From positions 1-45,344 of the forward strand of contig MNDR01000023.1 of the NCBI GenBank assembly GCA_001915025.1: 45,344 bases of DNA, given 5' to 3'. The notes under the pieces were generated by a model. The model did not search any database, was not told the DNA's origin, and saw only the letters and a list, made by a program, of their open reading frames with translations. Position numbers and translations under genes: made by a program. The stretch is from Gemmatimonadetes bacterium 13_2_20CM_2_65_7 (GTDB taxonomy: Bacteria; Gemmatimonadota; Gemmatimonadetes; Gemmatimonadales; GWC2-71-9). Below, one piece after another: positions 7,311-16,608 of the stretch. Within the stretch, counting starts at the first letter, position 1, and each line of letters starts with the position of its first letter.

Positions 7311-9983
7311 CTAGAATCCCAACCAGTAGTTCATCTTCACGAGAAAGACGTTGGCGGAAGGTCCGCGCAACAGCGCGCCGGCGTCGGTGCCGAAATCGAT
7401 TTGGCCGCGGGTCACATCCGATGAGCCGTTCCGAGTCCAGACCACGAACAACGTCGAGCCAGGCCGGTATTCCCACCGCAGGACGGCATTGCCGCGCAGC
7501 GAGCGAAACGTGAAGCTGGGATCGTTGATCAGAAACTTCGGAGCCGGTCCGGTCGGACCATCAGGATCGATCCAGTGTTGCTGCGGCGAGCCGGCCGGCA
7601 CGGAATCGGTGCCCACGTCCACCCCATAGACGAGCTTCCGCAGCTGGCGCGGCCCCGCGAACTCGCGGTACTGCGAGTACGCGCCGCTCGCGATCAGCGG
7701 CTGCAGGTAGAGCTCGAGGGTCAAGACAGGCGATAATGTGACATTGAACCTCGTCTGCATCACAATGGCGTTCTGAATCAATTGGGCAAAGACATAATGG
7801 TTGCCGTAGAAAGACTTCGCGAAGGTGTCCGGGACGGTCTGGACATACTGAGCGCCCGTCTCCTGGTGGCTCAACGACGGTCCTACCGTGAGCTGAATGT
7901 TGGACGCGGGGCGCAGCTGTACCTGCAGGTTGAATGAACGGTAACAGTAGCCTTCGCGATCGCAGCTGATGTCGCCGTTGCTCCCGAGCACGACCTTTTT
8001 GCGCGAATCGGTATTGACGTTCACGAACCAGTCCTCGCTTCCGGCGCTCCGCACGACCGGCCCACCGCGGGTCAAGCGGTCATCGAATACATTCGCTCGA
8101 TGAATCCAGAAGGTGCTGACGCCCCAATAGTTCAGTGTCGTTATTTGCCCATACCAGTGGACCTCCCGGTCGGTGAGGTCACCGTCGAAGTTGTACTGTT
8201 GCTGGCCGCCCAGAATGAACAGCAGCTGACGATACCCCTTCGTCGGCGTCGTCCACTGCCGCAGGATGTTGCCGCTCATCCAGATGTAGTCGCCGCGCGA
8301 AAAGAACGTCATGTCGTTGTTGTCGAATCCCGGCGTACGCACGTTGCCTGACAATTCCCACAACAGGCTTCCCTCCTCGCGAGCCACCCGTGTGTAAGCG
8401 CCGAGACCCGTCAGCGAGGTGCGCGTGGGATCGAGCGGATGACTCCGATCGGGGCGCTGAAAGTAGTGCCGGGGCGAAACTTGCACCTTGTGGATCGCAG
8501 CGGTATCGCCGATCAGCTCCGTGCCGGCAGCCTGAGCCATGAGATGGTAGGTGTGCTTGCCCCACCATATCTCCGTTCCGACACCGAGCGCGTCAGCGCT
8601 CCGCGTCAGATTGCTCACCGCGAATGAATCACCGAGACTGCGGTAGACCGACGTCCCCATCACCTTGATCTGCGTGGCGCCGCCCGCCAGATCCTTCGCC
8701 ACCCGGCTCACGAAATAATTTGTCAACGGCTCCACGGTGTAGCCGACGCGCGTGCTATCCAGTCGCTGGACGAGCGCGCGCTCGCGCCGCGTCACGGCGT
8801 CCAGGGCGCCGATCGACCAACCGCTCGGCGTCCGGCCGGTCAGTTTGGCTGCACCGAGGATCGTCGTGTTTTGTGGCCGGTCGACGTACTGATCCAGCGT
8901 GTCCCGGTACGCCGACAATTGCGGCGCGCGTCCAATACGGCGCGTGCTGAGCATCGCCAGACTTGAAACATTCGAGCAGAAAAAGCAGTTCAGCCCTCCC
9001 AACCCGAAATAACCGGCGCCCTCGACGAAGAAGGGCCGGCGCTCACTGAGGAACGTCTCGAAGTCGGTGAGATTCACGACGGCGGGATCGACTTCCACCT
9101 GCCCGAAGTCGGGGTTCACGGTCGCATTGAGCGTCAGGTTCGACGTGAGCAGCACGCGCGCATCCATGCCGACGCGCCCATCGAGTGCGTGGGGGTCATA
9201 GAACGGGTTGGCAGTGTTTCCCGGTACGTTCGACGAACGGCCGACGACATACGGCAGCAGCTCGGCGCGCTCCGGGGCGGTGGTGATGACAAGCCCGTGT
9301 AAGTGGCCGAACTTCGACGGCCCGCCCGTTTCATTCAATTTCCAAAACGCCCACTGCGACAGCTCGTTGAGGCGATTTTCCTGGCGCCAGATCTGCAGTC
9401 CCCACGTCTGCTCCGCGGTCGTCGACGAGAAGCGCAGCTGCGAAAATGGAATGCGCATCTCCGCAGTCCAGCCGAGGGAGTCGATGGCGGTCTTCACTTC
9501 CCACACCGGATCCCAGGAGTTGTCGCTCCCGCCGCCGAGGCCGTTGGCGTCCATCTTCACGCCGGACGGATTCACCTGGAAAAACAGCCGGCCGATGTGA
9601 TCGTGGTAGGTGTCGAAAATCACTTCGAGGTAATCGGAATTCATGTCGGCGTCGCGCCGGACGAGCCGCGTCCGGACGCCGCGCGCACCCGAGTCGTCGA
9701 ACATCCGGGCGCCGACGTACAGCGCCGCGCCGTCGAACGCGAAGCGAACCTCGGTGCGTTGCGTCGCGACCTCGCCCTCGTGCGGCTGAGCCTGGCGGAG
9801 GCCGGTGGCGGCCGGCGCGGTATGCCAGACCACCTCGTCGAGCTTGCCGTCCAGATGCACCGCTTCGTGTAGCGGCACGGCACGCACCTCAGGCGGCGGC
9901 GTGGGATGGATGTTCTGCGCTATTAAGGAAGCGGGAGGAGCGACGGCGAGCAGCACGAGACAGATGGGCGGCGTTCTCGGCAT
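7311..9983 (-). CDS. DUF5916 outer-membrane protein with N-terminal CBM9-like domain
   Basis: This 890-residue protein has a signal peptide (PPICLVLLAVAPPASLIAQ). A carbohydrate-binding-9-like sandwich follows (about 40-220: AVHLDGKLDEVVWHTAPAA, the usual 'ligand-binding beta-sandwich' start). The DUF5916 beta-barrel region runs to a C-terminal Phe (VKMNYWLGF), which fits an outer-membrane protein. The segment PDFGQVEVDPAVVNLTDFETF with SERRPFFVEGAGYF is the family's strongest signature. I start at the ATG at 9983; upstream in-frame codons overlap the divergent glgP gene and look non-coding. Its promoter region is shared with the glycogen operon and contains inverted repeats. The function is unknown; a role in glycan binding is only suggested by the domain. 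Confidence 0.88.
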   Translation of the reverse strand: MPRTPPICLVLLAVAPPASLIAQNIHPTPPPEVRAVPLHEAVHLDGKLDEVVWHTAPAATGLRQAQPHEGEVATQRTEVRFAFDGAALYVGARMFDDSGARGVRTRLVRRDADMNSDYLEVIFDTYHDHIGRLFFQVNPSGVKMDANGLGGGSDNSWDPVWEVKTAIDSLGWTAEMRIPFSQLRFSSTTAEQTWGLQIWRQENRLNELSQWAFWKLNETGGPSKFGHLHGLVITTAPERAELLPYVVGRSSNVPGNTANPFYDPHALDGRVGMDARVLLTSNLTLNATVNPDFGQVEVDPAVVNLTDFETFLSERRPFFVEGAGYFGLGGLNCFFCSNVSSLAMLSTRRIGRAPQLSAYRDTLDQYVDRPQNTTILGAAKLTGRTPSGWSIGALDAVTRRERALVQRLDSTRVGYTVEPLTNYFVSRVAKDLAGGATQIKVMGTSVYRSLGDSFAVSNLTRSADALGVGTEIWWGKHTYHLMAQAAGTELIGDTAAIHKVQVSPRHYFQRPDRSHPLDPTRTSLTGLGAYTRVAREEGSLLWELSGNVRTPGFDNNDMTFFSRGDYIWMSGNILRQWTTPTKGYRQLLFILGGQQQYNFDGDLTDREVHWYGQITTLNYWGVSTFWIHRANVFDDRLTRGGPVVRSAGSEDWFVNVNTDSRKKVVLGSNGDISCDREGYCYRSFNLQVQLRPASNIQLTVGPSLSHQETGAQYVQTVPDTFAKSFYGNHYVFAQLIQNAIVMQTRFNVTLSPVLTLELYLQPLIASGAYSQYREFAGPRQLRKLVYGVDVGTDSVPAGSPQQHWIDPDGPTGPAPKFLINDPSFTFRSLRGNAVLRWEYRPGSTLFVVWTRNGSSDVTRGQIDFGTDAGALLRGPSANVFLVKMNYWLGF

Positions 9984-10003
9984 GGCTGTCACTGGGCAAG
10001 GAT

Positions 10004-10034
10004 ACCTTTTGGACGCGCCGCAGAGCCAAAAGGT
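10004..10034. promoter_or_regulatory. 9-bp inverted repeat in the divergent DUF5916/glgP promoter region
   Basis: ACCTTTTGG (10004-10012) and CCAAAAGGT (10026-10034) form perfect 9-bp arms separated by 13 bp, so their centres are 22 bp apart, about two helical turns. The right arm touches the predicted glgP -35 box. An operator for a dimeric regulator fits best. A hairpin in the DUF5916 transcript is an alternative. Confidence 0.5.
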
Positions 10035-10061
10035 TGCGGCTCCTGACTGGAGCCTTACAAT
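10034..10061 (+). promoter_or_regulatory. Sigma-70-like promoter of the glycogen operon with an operator-like palindrome in its spacer
   Basis: TTGCGG (10034-10039) and TACAAT (10056-10061) are separated by 16 bp and precede the glgP ATG by 26 bp. Within the spacer lies a perfect 6-bp palindrome, GGCTCC-TGACT-GGAGCC (10038-10054). A protein bound there would block RNA polymerase, so repression is the likely mode. This is predicted from sequence only. Confidence 0.5.
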
Positions 10062-10087
10062 CGTCTTCGTTAGATATGTGACACCCG

Positions 10088-12280
10088 ATGGCAAACCCCG
10101 CTCCAGTCCCGGCCCCGCCGGTCGCTCCCCCGGCTGACCGCCGGGGCGCCAATCTTCCGGAACGCATTCACGGACTCGCCAACCTCACCCGCAATCTCTG
10201 GTGGAGTTGGCAGCTGGACGCCCGCGAGCTGTTTCACCGGATCGATCACCAGCTCTGGGAAAGCACGCGGCACAACGCCGTCGAGTTTCTGCGGCAGGTC
10301 GCGCCGGAGCGGCTCGAAAAACGCGCCCAGGAGCCGGCATTTCTGGAGCTCTACGATGCGGTGATGCGCCGCTTCGGCCAGCTGGCAGACCGGAACGGCA
10401 CCTGGTTCGCCAGTCGCTACCCCGAACTGCTCGATCGATCGATTGCGTACTTCTCGGCCGAGTTCGCGCTGCACCGTTCGCTCCCGATTTATTCCGGCGG
10501 CCTCGGTGTCCTCGCCGGCGATCATTGCAAGGCAGCGTCGGACCTCGGCGTGCCGCTCATCGGGATCGGACTCTATTACCAGGGCGGGTACTTCGATCAG
10601 CAAATCGGTCTCGACGGCTGGCAGCGCGACTCCGATGACCCGATCGATCCGACCGTGAATCCGGTCGTGCGCGTGAACGCACCCGGCGGCGGACCGTGTC
10701 TCGTGCCGCTGACCATTTCGGGCCGCGAAGTGCAGATCGGCACCTGGCGCGTGATGGTGGGCCGCGTCCCCGTGTATCTGCTCGACACCGATCTCGATTG
10801 CAACGACCCCGCCGATCGCAAGCTCACCGCGCGTCTCTACACCAGCGCGCCGGAGTGGCGACTCCGGCAGGAATGGGTGCTCGGCGTCGGCGGCGTGCGC
10901 GTGCTCCGCGCGCTCGGCATCAATCCGGAGATCTGGCATCTGAACGAAGGCCATGCGGCGTTCATGTACGTCGAACGGCTGCGCGAGCTGCTCCAAAAAG
11001 GAGTCCCCCTCTCCACCGCAGAGCATCAGATCCGCGCCAGCAGCGTGTTTACCACGCACACGCCGGTGCCAGCGGGACACGACGTGTTCACCACCGAGCA
11101 AGTCGAGCAAGTGACAGGACCGTTCTGGAATACGATGGGTATCGCGCGCGACCAGTTCATGGGACTCGGCAATACCGGTCCCACCGATCCGCGGTACGAG
11201 ATGACGGTCTTGTCGTTGCGACTGGCGGGTCGTGTGAACGGTGTCTCCGCACGGCATCGCGAAGAATCACGCCGCATCTGGCGTTGGGTGTGGGGAAACA
11301 AGCCCGCCGCGGAAATCCCCATCGGGTACGTCACGAACGGCGTCCATCTCGGCACCTGGATGGCCCGGCCGATTCGGAACCTGATCGGCGAGGCACTCGG
11401 CGACGGGCCGGATTGGGAGACGCGCGTCGATTCCAGCACGATCGCAGCAGCCGCTCGCGGGTTGGACGACGACCGGCTCTGGGCGGTGCACGAGGGGCTG
11501 CGTTATCTGCTGTTCCACTACATCCGGGAGGAAGCACGTCACCGTTGGCGGGATTACTGGAAGGACCCGGCGAAATTGGCGGGATCGGGCGCACTGCTCT
11601 CCCCCAACGTTCTCACCCTCGGATTCGCGCGCCGCTTTGCGACGTACAAGCGCGCCGACCTGCTGTTTCGCGATCCCGAACGGTTGCGGAGACTCCTGAC
11701 CAATCCGCGCCGGCCGGTCCAGATCATCTTTGCGGGCAAGGCGCATCCGGCCGACGAACCGGGCAAACGCGTGCTACAGCGCATCTTCATGGCGGCGCAG
11801 GATCCCACCTTCGAAGGGCGCATCGCCTTTCTCGAGGATTACGAAATTCACCTGGCGCAGCGCATGGTGGCGGGAGTGGACGTCTGGGTCAATCTTCCCC
11901 GCGTGCCGCTCGAAGCGTGCGGGACCAGCGGCATGAAGGCGGCGCTCAACGGCGTACCGCAACTCAGTACGCTCGACGGCTGGTGGGCCGAAGGCTTTAC
12001 CGGAGAGAATGGGTGGGCAATTCCCCTGCCGCCGCCCGATGTGGAGCCCGAGCCATCCGACATGGACAATCTGTTCCGCATTCTCGAGAACGAGATCGTG
12101 CCTCGCTATTACGACCGGCTCCCTGGCAAGTCGTCGGCCGCGTGGGTACATATGATGAAGGGCACGCTGGCCGTCACCGTCGAGCGGTTCACCACTCGGC
12201 AGATGCTGCAGAACTACGTGACGAACTACTACGTTCCCGCAGCTGCCGGGGAAGCACTTCCTGGCGAGCCGCCACCATAA
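10088..12280 (+). CDS. glgP: Alpha-glucan phosphorylase
   Basis: This 730-residue GT35 enzyme cleaves glycogen or maltodextrin with phosphate to give glucose-1-phosphate. It belongs to the shorter bacterial type, with an N-terminal DUF3417-like segment (NLWWSWQLDARELF). The core contains SAEFALHRSLPIYSGGLGVLAGDH, the FARRFATYKRADL region and the pyridoxal-phosphate site CGTSGMKAALNG with K617. The ATG at 10088 follows a good promoter, but no clear Shine-Dalgarno is visible. It is the first gene of the glycogen operon, and glgA starts 14 bp downstream. The N-terminal dozen residues are Pro/Ala-rich and may be a flexible tail. Confidence 0.95.
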   Translation: MANPAPVPAPPVAPPADRRGANLPERIHGLANLTRNLWWSWQLDARELFHRIDHQLWESTRHNAVEFLRQVAPERLEKRAQEPAFLELYDAVMRRFGQLADRNGTWFASRYPELLDRSIAYFSAEFALHRSLPIYSGGLGVLAGDHCKAASDLGVPLIGIGLYYQGGYFDQQIGLDGWQRDSDDPIDPTVNPVVRVNAPGGGPCLVPLTISGREVQIGTWRVMVGRVPVYLLDTDLDCNDPADRKLTARLYTSAPEWRLRQEWVLGVGGVRVLRALGINPEIWHLNEGHAAFMYVERLRELLQKGVPLSTAEHQIRASSVFTTHTPVPAGHDVFTTEQVEQVTGPFWNTMGIARDQFMGLGNTGPTDPRYEMTVLSLRLAGRVNGVSARHREESRRIWRWVWGNKPAAEIPIGYVTNGVHLGTWMARPIRNLIGEALGDGPDWETRVDSSTIAAAARGLDDDRLWAVHEGLRYLLFHYIREEARHRWRDYWKDPAKLAGSGALLSPNVLTLGFARRFATYKRADLLFRDPERLRRLLTNPRRPVQIIFAGKAHPADEPGKRVLQRIFMAAQDPTFEGRIAFLEDYEIHLAQRMVAGVDVWVNLPRVPLEACGTSGMKAALNGVPQLSTLDGWWAEGFTGENGWAIPLPPPDVEPEPSDMDNLFRILENEIVPRYYDRLPGKSSAAWVHMMKGTLAVTVERFTTRQMLQNYVTNYYVPAAAGEALPGEPPP

Positions 12281-12294
12281 CGACGGGGGAGTAT

Positions 12295-13702
12295 TTGAAG
12301 ACCCGGGTTCTCCACCTCACCGCAGAGTTGTGGCCCTTCGCCCGCACCGGCGGGCTTGGCCAGGCGGTCGCGGGTACGCCTCTGGCGTCTCGCCGACGAC
12401 GACTATCCGAAGACGCTGTTCCTCGAACACAATCCGTCCTTCGATCGTCCTGGTATCTACGGCGACTCAGGCGGCGATTATCCGGACACCCATCGCCGCT
12501 TTGCGCTGTTCGCCTCCGCGGCGATCGAAATCGCGCGACGCATCGGCGAAGGCAATCTGATCTTGCACGCCCACGACTGGCACGCCGCACTGGTGCCGGT
12601 CTTCCTGCGTCGCGTGTATCGCGACGAGCCCGATCTCCAACGACTCCCCTGCATCCTCACGGTCCACAACGGCGGATTCCAGGGCGTCTTCCCGCAGTCC
12701 GTGCTCCGAGACATCGCGCTGCCGGATGATCTCTGGTCTCCCGATTTCATGGAATGGTATGGTCGTCTTAACTACCTGAAAGGCGGCCTGACTTTCGCGG
12801 ACATGGTGACGACGGTGAGCCCGACGCACGCCTTCGAGCTGCTGACGGACGTGGGCGGGTTTGGGCTCCAGCACACGTTCCGCAAGCTCGGCGACCGGCT
12901 CGTCGGCATTCGCAACGGCATCGACGTCGAGAAGTGGAATCCCGTTACGGACAAACAGATCCCCGCGCACTTCAGCGCGCAGGATCTCTCGGGGAAGGTG
13001 CGATGCAAGGCGGTGCTCCAGGAGGCATGGGGACTGCCGCGTCGCGCCGATATTCCGCTCTTCGGAATGAGCGCGCGCCTCGTCGCGCAAAAGGGATTGG
13101 ATCAGATCGTCGCGTCGCAGTCGCTGCGGCTGCTCGACGCGCAATTTATTTTCCTGGGCGCGGGCGAGGCGCAGTTCGAGCAAGCGCTGCGGGAGCTGTC
13201 GGCACGATACCCGGCGCGCATCGGACTCAACACCGCGTTCACCGACGCGCTCGAGCATCAGCTCCTGGCGGGCGCCGACTTCCTGATGATGCCGTCGCTG
13301 TACGAGCCCTGTGGGTTGACGCAGATGCGCGCGCAATTGTATGGCGCGTTGCCGGTGGCGCGCCGCGTCGGTGGGCTCGCCGATACGATCGAAGACGGCG
13401 TGACGGGCATCCTCTACGACGCGTACAGCCCGGAAGCCTTCGACCACGCGGTCCAGCGCACGGTGACGCTCTATCAGGACCGCAGCTGGTTTACCGAACT
13501 CGCGCGCGGCGCGATGCGCAAAGACTTCTCGTGGCGGCAACCGGCGGAAGCGTACGCCGCGGTCTACCGCCGCGCGCAGGCGACGCGGGCGATTCCCGAA
13601 CCCACTCCCGACGAGCCGCGGCCCAAACGCGCGCCACGCAAGCGCGGAGCCACCACCTCCGGCAAAGGCGGCCGCGGGAACGGCGTCGACGCCCGTCGCT
13701 AG
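12295..13702 (+). pseudogene. glgA: Glycogen synthase gene with internal deletion and frameshift
   Basis: From a TTG at 12295 the frame encodes the glycogen-synthase N-terminus (TRVLHLTAELWPFARTGGLGQAVAG, seen in two pieces around the ADP-glucose-binding TGGLG). At about 12365 it goes out of frame. The rest of the enzyme continues in another frame from WRLADDDYPKTLFLEHN to 13702, with the intact motifs HAHDWHAALVP, LTVHNGGFQG, FGMSARLVAQKGLD and MPSLYEPCGLTQM. About 45-60 residues of the first Rossmann domain are missing between these parts. Joined, the remaining parts are close to normal length only because of a Lys/Arg-rich C-terminal extension of about 35 residues. GT5 glycogen synthase activity is therefore unlikely unless the lesion is a sequence error. 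Its neighbours make a complete pathway expected. Confidence 0.85.
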
Positions 13703-13709
13703 AGCAGCG

Positions 13710-15359
13710 ATGGACTTCGTTCTCACGCTGCACGGGCATCTTCCGTATGTCCTGCATCATGGCCGCTGGCCACACGGCAGCGTGTGGCTGAGCGAAGCCG
13801 CGTTCGATAGCTACCTCCCGCTCATCGAAGCGCTGCAGGCATTGGAGCGCGACGGCGTCCCATCGCCCGTTACGCTCGGCATCACCCCCGTCCTCGCCAA
13901 TCAGCTCGCGCATCCGGCGTTCATCAGCGAGTTCGAAGCGTACATGCAGCGCCGGATCGAGAGCGCGGCGGCAGCGCCGGCCTCGCTCGCGCAATCGGGC
14001 GACTCGCAACTCGTGCCGATCGCGCGGTTCTGGCACGAGCGGTTGACCCGTCTGCTCGCGCTGTTCCGCTCGTTGGATGGCGATCTCGTCGGCGCGCTGC
14101 GCGGCTTCGAAGAGCGCGGCCGGATCGAGCTGATCTCATCGGCGGCGACCCATGGATTCCTGCCGCTGCTCGCGCGCGATGAGACGATCCGCCTCCAGCT
14201 CGCCGTCGGCGTCGCCGAGCATAAGCGGTTGTTTGGAAGAGCGCCGAAGGGATGCTGGCTTCCCGAGTGCGCGTATCGACCCGGTGGTCCGTGGAGTCCG
14301 CCGGGGGCGCGCCCGAAATCATATCGCCCCGGAACCGACGAGCATCTCGCCGCGGCGGGCTATCGCTACTTCTTCGTCGACACACATCTCGTGCGCGCGG
14401 GCGCGGCGCTCGGGTACCCCGATGTGGACGACGCTCCCGCCGCCGGTGAGCGGACGCCCTACGTCGCCTACCGCGTCGCATCGTCGAAACGGCGCCCCCA
14501 CGATCTGTACGCGTTCGTCCGCGATCCGCGCGCCTCGAGCCAGGTGTGGTCGCGCGCGCAAGGATATCCGGGCGACGAGCGGTATCTCGAGTTCCACAAG
14601 ATCCGGTGGCCAGACGGCCTGCGGCTGTGGCGTGTGACCGGAAGCGCTGTCGACCTCGGCGGCAAACAGCGCTACGACCCGGCGGCGGCCGACGCCGCCG
14701 CGAGAAATCATGCGGACCATTTCGCCGGCGTCCTGCACGAAACGGCCGAGCGCGTCGAGCGCAGCCGCACGCCGCGCGCACCGCTACCGGTCGTGACGGC
14801 GCCGTTCGACGCGGAGCTATTTGGGCACTGGTGGTTCGAGGGCGTCGACTTTCTCGCGTCGCTGTACCGGCGGCTCTCGCATAACGGTGTGCATCCGGTC
14901 ACCGCGGGCCAGCACATCACGGCCGGCGGGAAGAGTGCCGCCGGTCCCGCCATCCAGCTCACTGAGGGATCGTGGGGCAAGAACGGCGATTTCTCGATGT
15001 GGTTGAACGAGCAGACGGCCTGGACCTGGCAACGGCTGTGGCCGCTCGAGGAATCCTACTGGTCGGTGGCGCCAAAGGCGCTCGCCGGCGGCGCGAAAGC
15101 GCGTGCCGTGCTCGCGCAGGCCACGCGCTCGATGTTGCTCGCTCAGGCCTCGGACTGGCAATTCATCATTTCAACCGCAGAGGCCGCCGATTACGCTTCG
15201 CAGCGCTTCGACGAGCACTGCGCGCAGGCGGAGGATTTGGTTCGCGTATTACAGAGCGGCACAATCGACGACGCCACGATGCACCGAGTCGAAGCGCTGG
15301 GGGCACAGGACAACCTGTTCCCGAACGTGCTTCGAAGCATCGAGGAGGTCGTAAGGTGA
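13710..15359 (+). CDS. GH57 1,4-alpha-glucan branching enzyme
   Basis: This 549-residue protein matches the GH57 branching-enzyme type known from Thermus and Thermococcus, which makes alpha-1,6 branches in glycogen. The N-terminal strand reads LTLHGHLPYVL. The predicted nucleophile is E186 in CWLPECAY, and the acid/base is D367 in TAPFDAELFGHWWFEG. A C-terminal helical part contains the SDWQFIISTAEAADYA region typical of the family. The enzyme starts 7 bp after glgA and overlaps the next gene by 4 bp (GTGA, 15356-15359). A Pro/Gly-rich insert at about 190-205 (PGGPWSPPGARP) is normal for this group. No GH13 branching enzyme is visible in the window. Confidence 0.93.
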   Translation: MDFVLTLHGHLPYVLHHGRWPHGSVWLSEAAFDSYLPLIEALQALERDGVPSPVTLGITPVLANQLAHPAFISEFEAYMQRRIESAAAAPASLAQSGDSQLVPIARFWHERLTRLLALFRSLDGDLVGALRGFEERGRIELISSAATHGFLPLLARDETIRLQLAVGVAEHKRLFGRAPKGCWLPECAYRPGGPWSPPGARPKSYRPGTDEHLAAAGYRYFFVDTHLVRAGAALGYPDVDDAPAAGERTPYVAYRVASSKRRPHDLYAFVRDPRASSQVWSRAQGYPGDERYLEFHKIRWPDGLRLWRVTGSAVDLGGKQRYDPAAADAAARNHADHFAGVLHETAERVERSRTPRAPLPVVTAPFDAELFGHWWFEGVDFLASLYRRLSHNGVHPVTAGQHITAGGKSAAGPAIQLTEGSWGKNGDFSMWLNEQTAWTWQRLWPLEESYWSVAPKALAGGAKARAVLAQATRSMLLAQASDWQFIISTAEAADYASQRFDEHCAQAEDLVRVLQSGTIDDATMHRVEALGAQDNLFPNVLRSIEEVVR

Positions 15360-16608
15360 AAGCGCCAGAGCCGGGGCTGGTGGTGATTCACGGACATTTC
15401 TACCAGCCGCCACGAGAGAATCCATGGACCGGCGAAGTCGATGCCGAGCCATCGGCCGCGCCCGATCACGATTGGAATGTGCGCGTGACGCGCGAGACGT
15501 ACGAGCCGCTCGTGTCCGTCGGAATCGACGATGGCGACAAGCGGATCAAGGTCCCCGTCTACGAATACCTGAGCTTCGACTTCGGCCCCACGCTGCTCGA
15601 TTGGATGGAACGGGAAGCGCGCGAAATCCATGACGTGGTGATTCGCGCGGACCGCGCCAGCGTCGAACGGCTAGGGGCTGGCAACGCGCTCGCGATGCCG
15701 TATCACCACATCATCCTGCCGCTCGCCTCGCGGCGCGACAAAGAAACCGAAGTTCGCTGGGGCATCGACGACTTCAAGCGCCGCTTCGGGCGAGACCCGG
15801 TGGGGTTTTGGCTGCCGGAAACGGCGGTCGACCGTGAATCGCTCGACGTCATTGCCGCGGCGGGGATTGCGTTCACCGTGCTCGCACCGCATCAGGTCTC
15901 GCGCGTGCCCGAACGCGGCCGCCCCGTGAAGATCGCGCTCGACGGTGGCCGGTCGATCGCGGTGTTCGCCTACGACGGCGGATTGTCGCACGACGTCGCC
16001 TTCGGTGCCCTGCTGACGGATCCGAACCGCTGGACCGATGCGCTGAACGGCACGCCGGCCGGCGCGATCAGGGCGATTGCGGTCGACGGCGAAACGTTCG
16101 GCCACCATCACAAGGGCGGCGATAAAGCGCTGGCGACGGTGATCCACCGGTTGCGCAATTCCGACAAAGTCCGCCTCAGCAGTTTTGCCGCTGCACTCGC
16201 GCAGTACCCCCCCTCAGAAGCAGTCGACCTCGTCGCGCCGACGTCGTGGAGTTGTGCGCACGGTGTGGAGCGCTGGCGGTCGGCCTGCGGCTGCAAGATC
16301 GAGCAGCATACGCAGACCCAGCAGGATTGGCGGGCGCCGCTGCGTGCCGCTGTCGACTGGCTGGCCGGCGAAGTGCACACGCTCTACGAGCGCGAGGGCG
16401 CTGATCTGCCCGGTGGGCCGTGGGCATTCCGCAACGAGTCGGGAGCCAACTGCGGTACGCAGCGCACGCCATTTCACTGGCGGGACCGGAAGCCCCGCGG
16501 CTCGAAGCCGGCTTCATCGAGAAGTTGGGCAACGCGCGCAGCAACGACCCCAAGGCCGGTAGCGCAGCTGACGTGTTCCGGCAGACTGCCCAGCCGACAC
16601 ACTCTTGA
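15356..16608 (+). pseudogene. GH57-DUF3536 protein gene, truncated in DUF3536 by deletion and frameshift
   Basis: The GTG at 15356 overlaps the branching-enzyme stop. About 350 residues form an apparently intact GH57 domain: VIHGHFYQPPRENPW at the start, GFWLPETAVD with the likely nucleophile, and AVDGETFGHHHKGGD with the likely acid/base. The DUF3536 domain then begins (SCAHGVERW, CGCKIEQHTQTQQDWR, YEREGADLPGGPWAFRNE). At about 16440-16455 the frame is lost. A second frame shows the family's C-terminal end (QLRYAAHAISLAG ... LEAGFIEKLGNARSN) up to the TGA at 16608. Perhaps 80-110 residues of DUF3536 are missing. The role of intact family members is not established, though they sit in glycogen clusters. 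Confidence 0.8.

Noticed and set aside
10696-12294. Open frame overlapping glgP that runs into the glgA N-terminus
   Set aside because: Only the part after 12295 matches a protein family; the earlier part is an Arg-rich out-of-frame reading of glgP.
14972-15355. In-frame extension upstream of the GH57-DUF3536 start
   Set aside because: It lies inside the branching-enzyme gene in another frame and does not look like a GH57 extension; the GTG at 15356 begins the fold directly.
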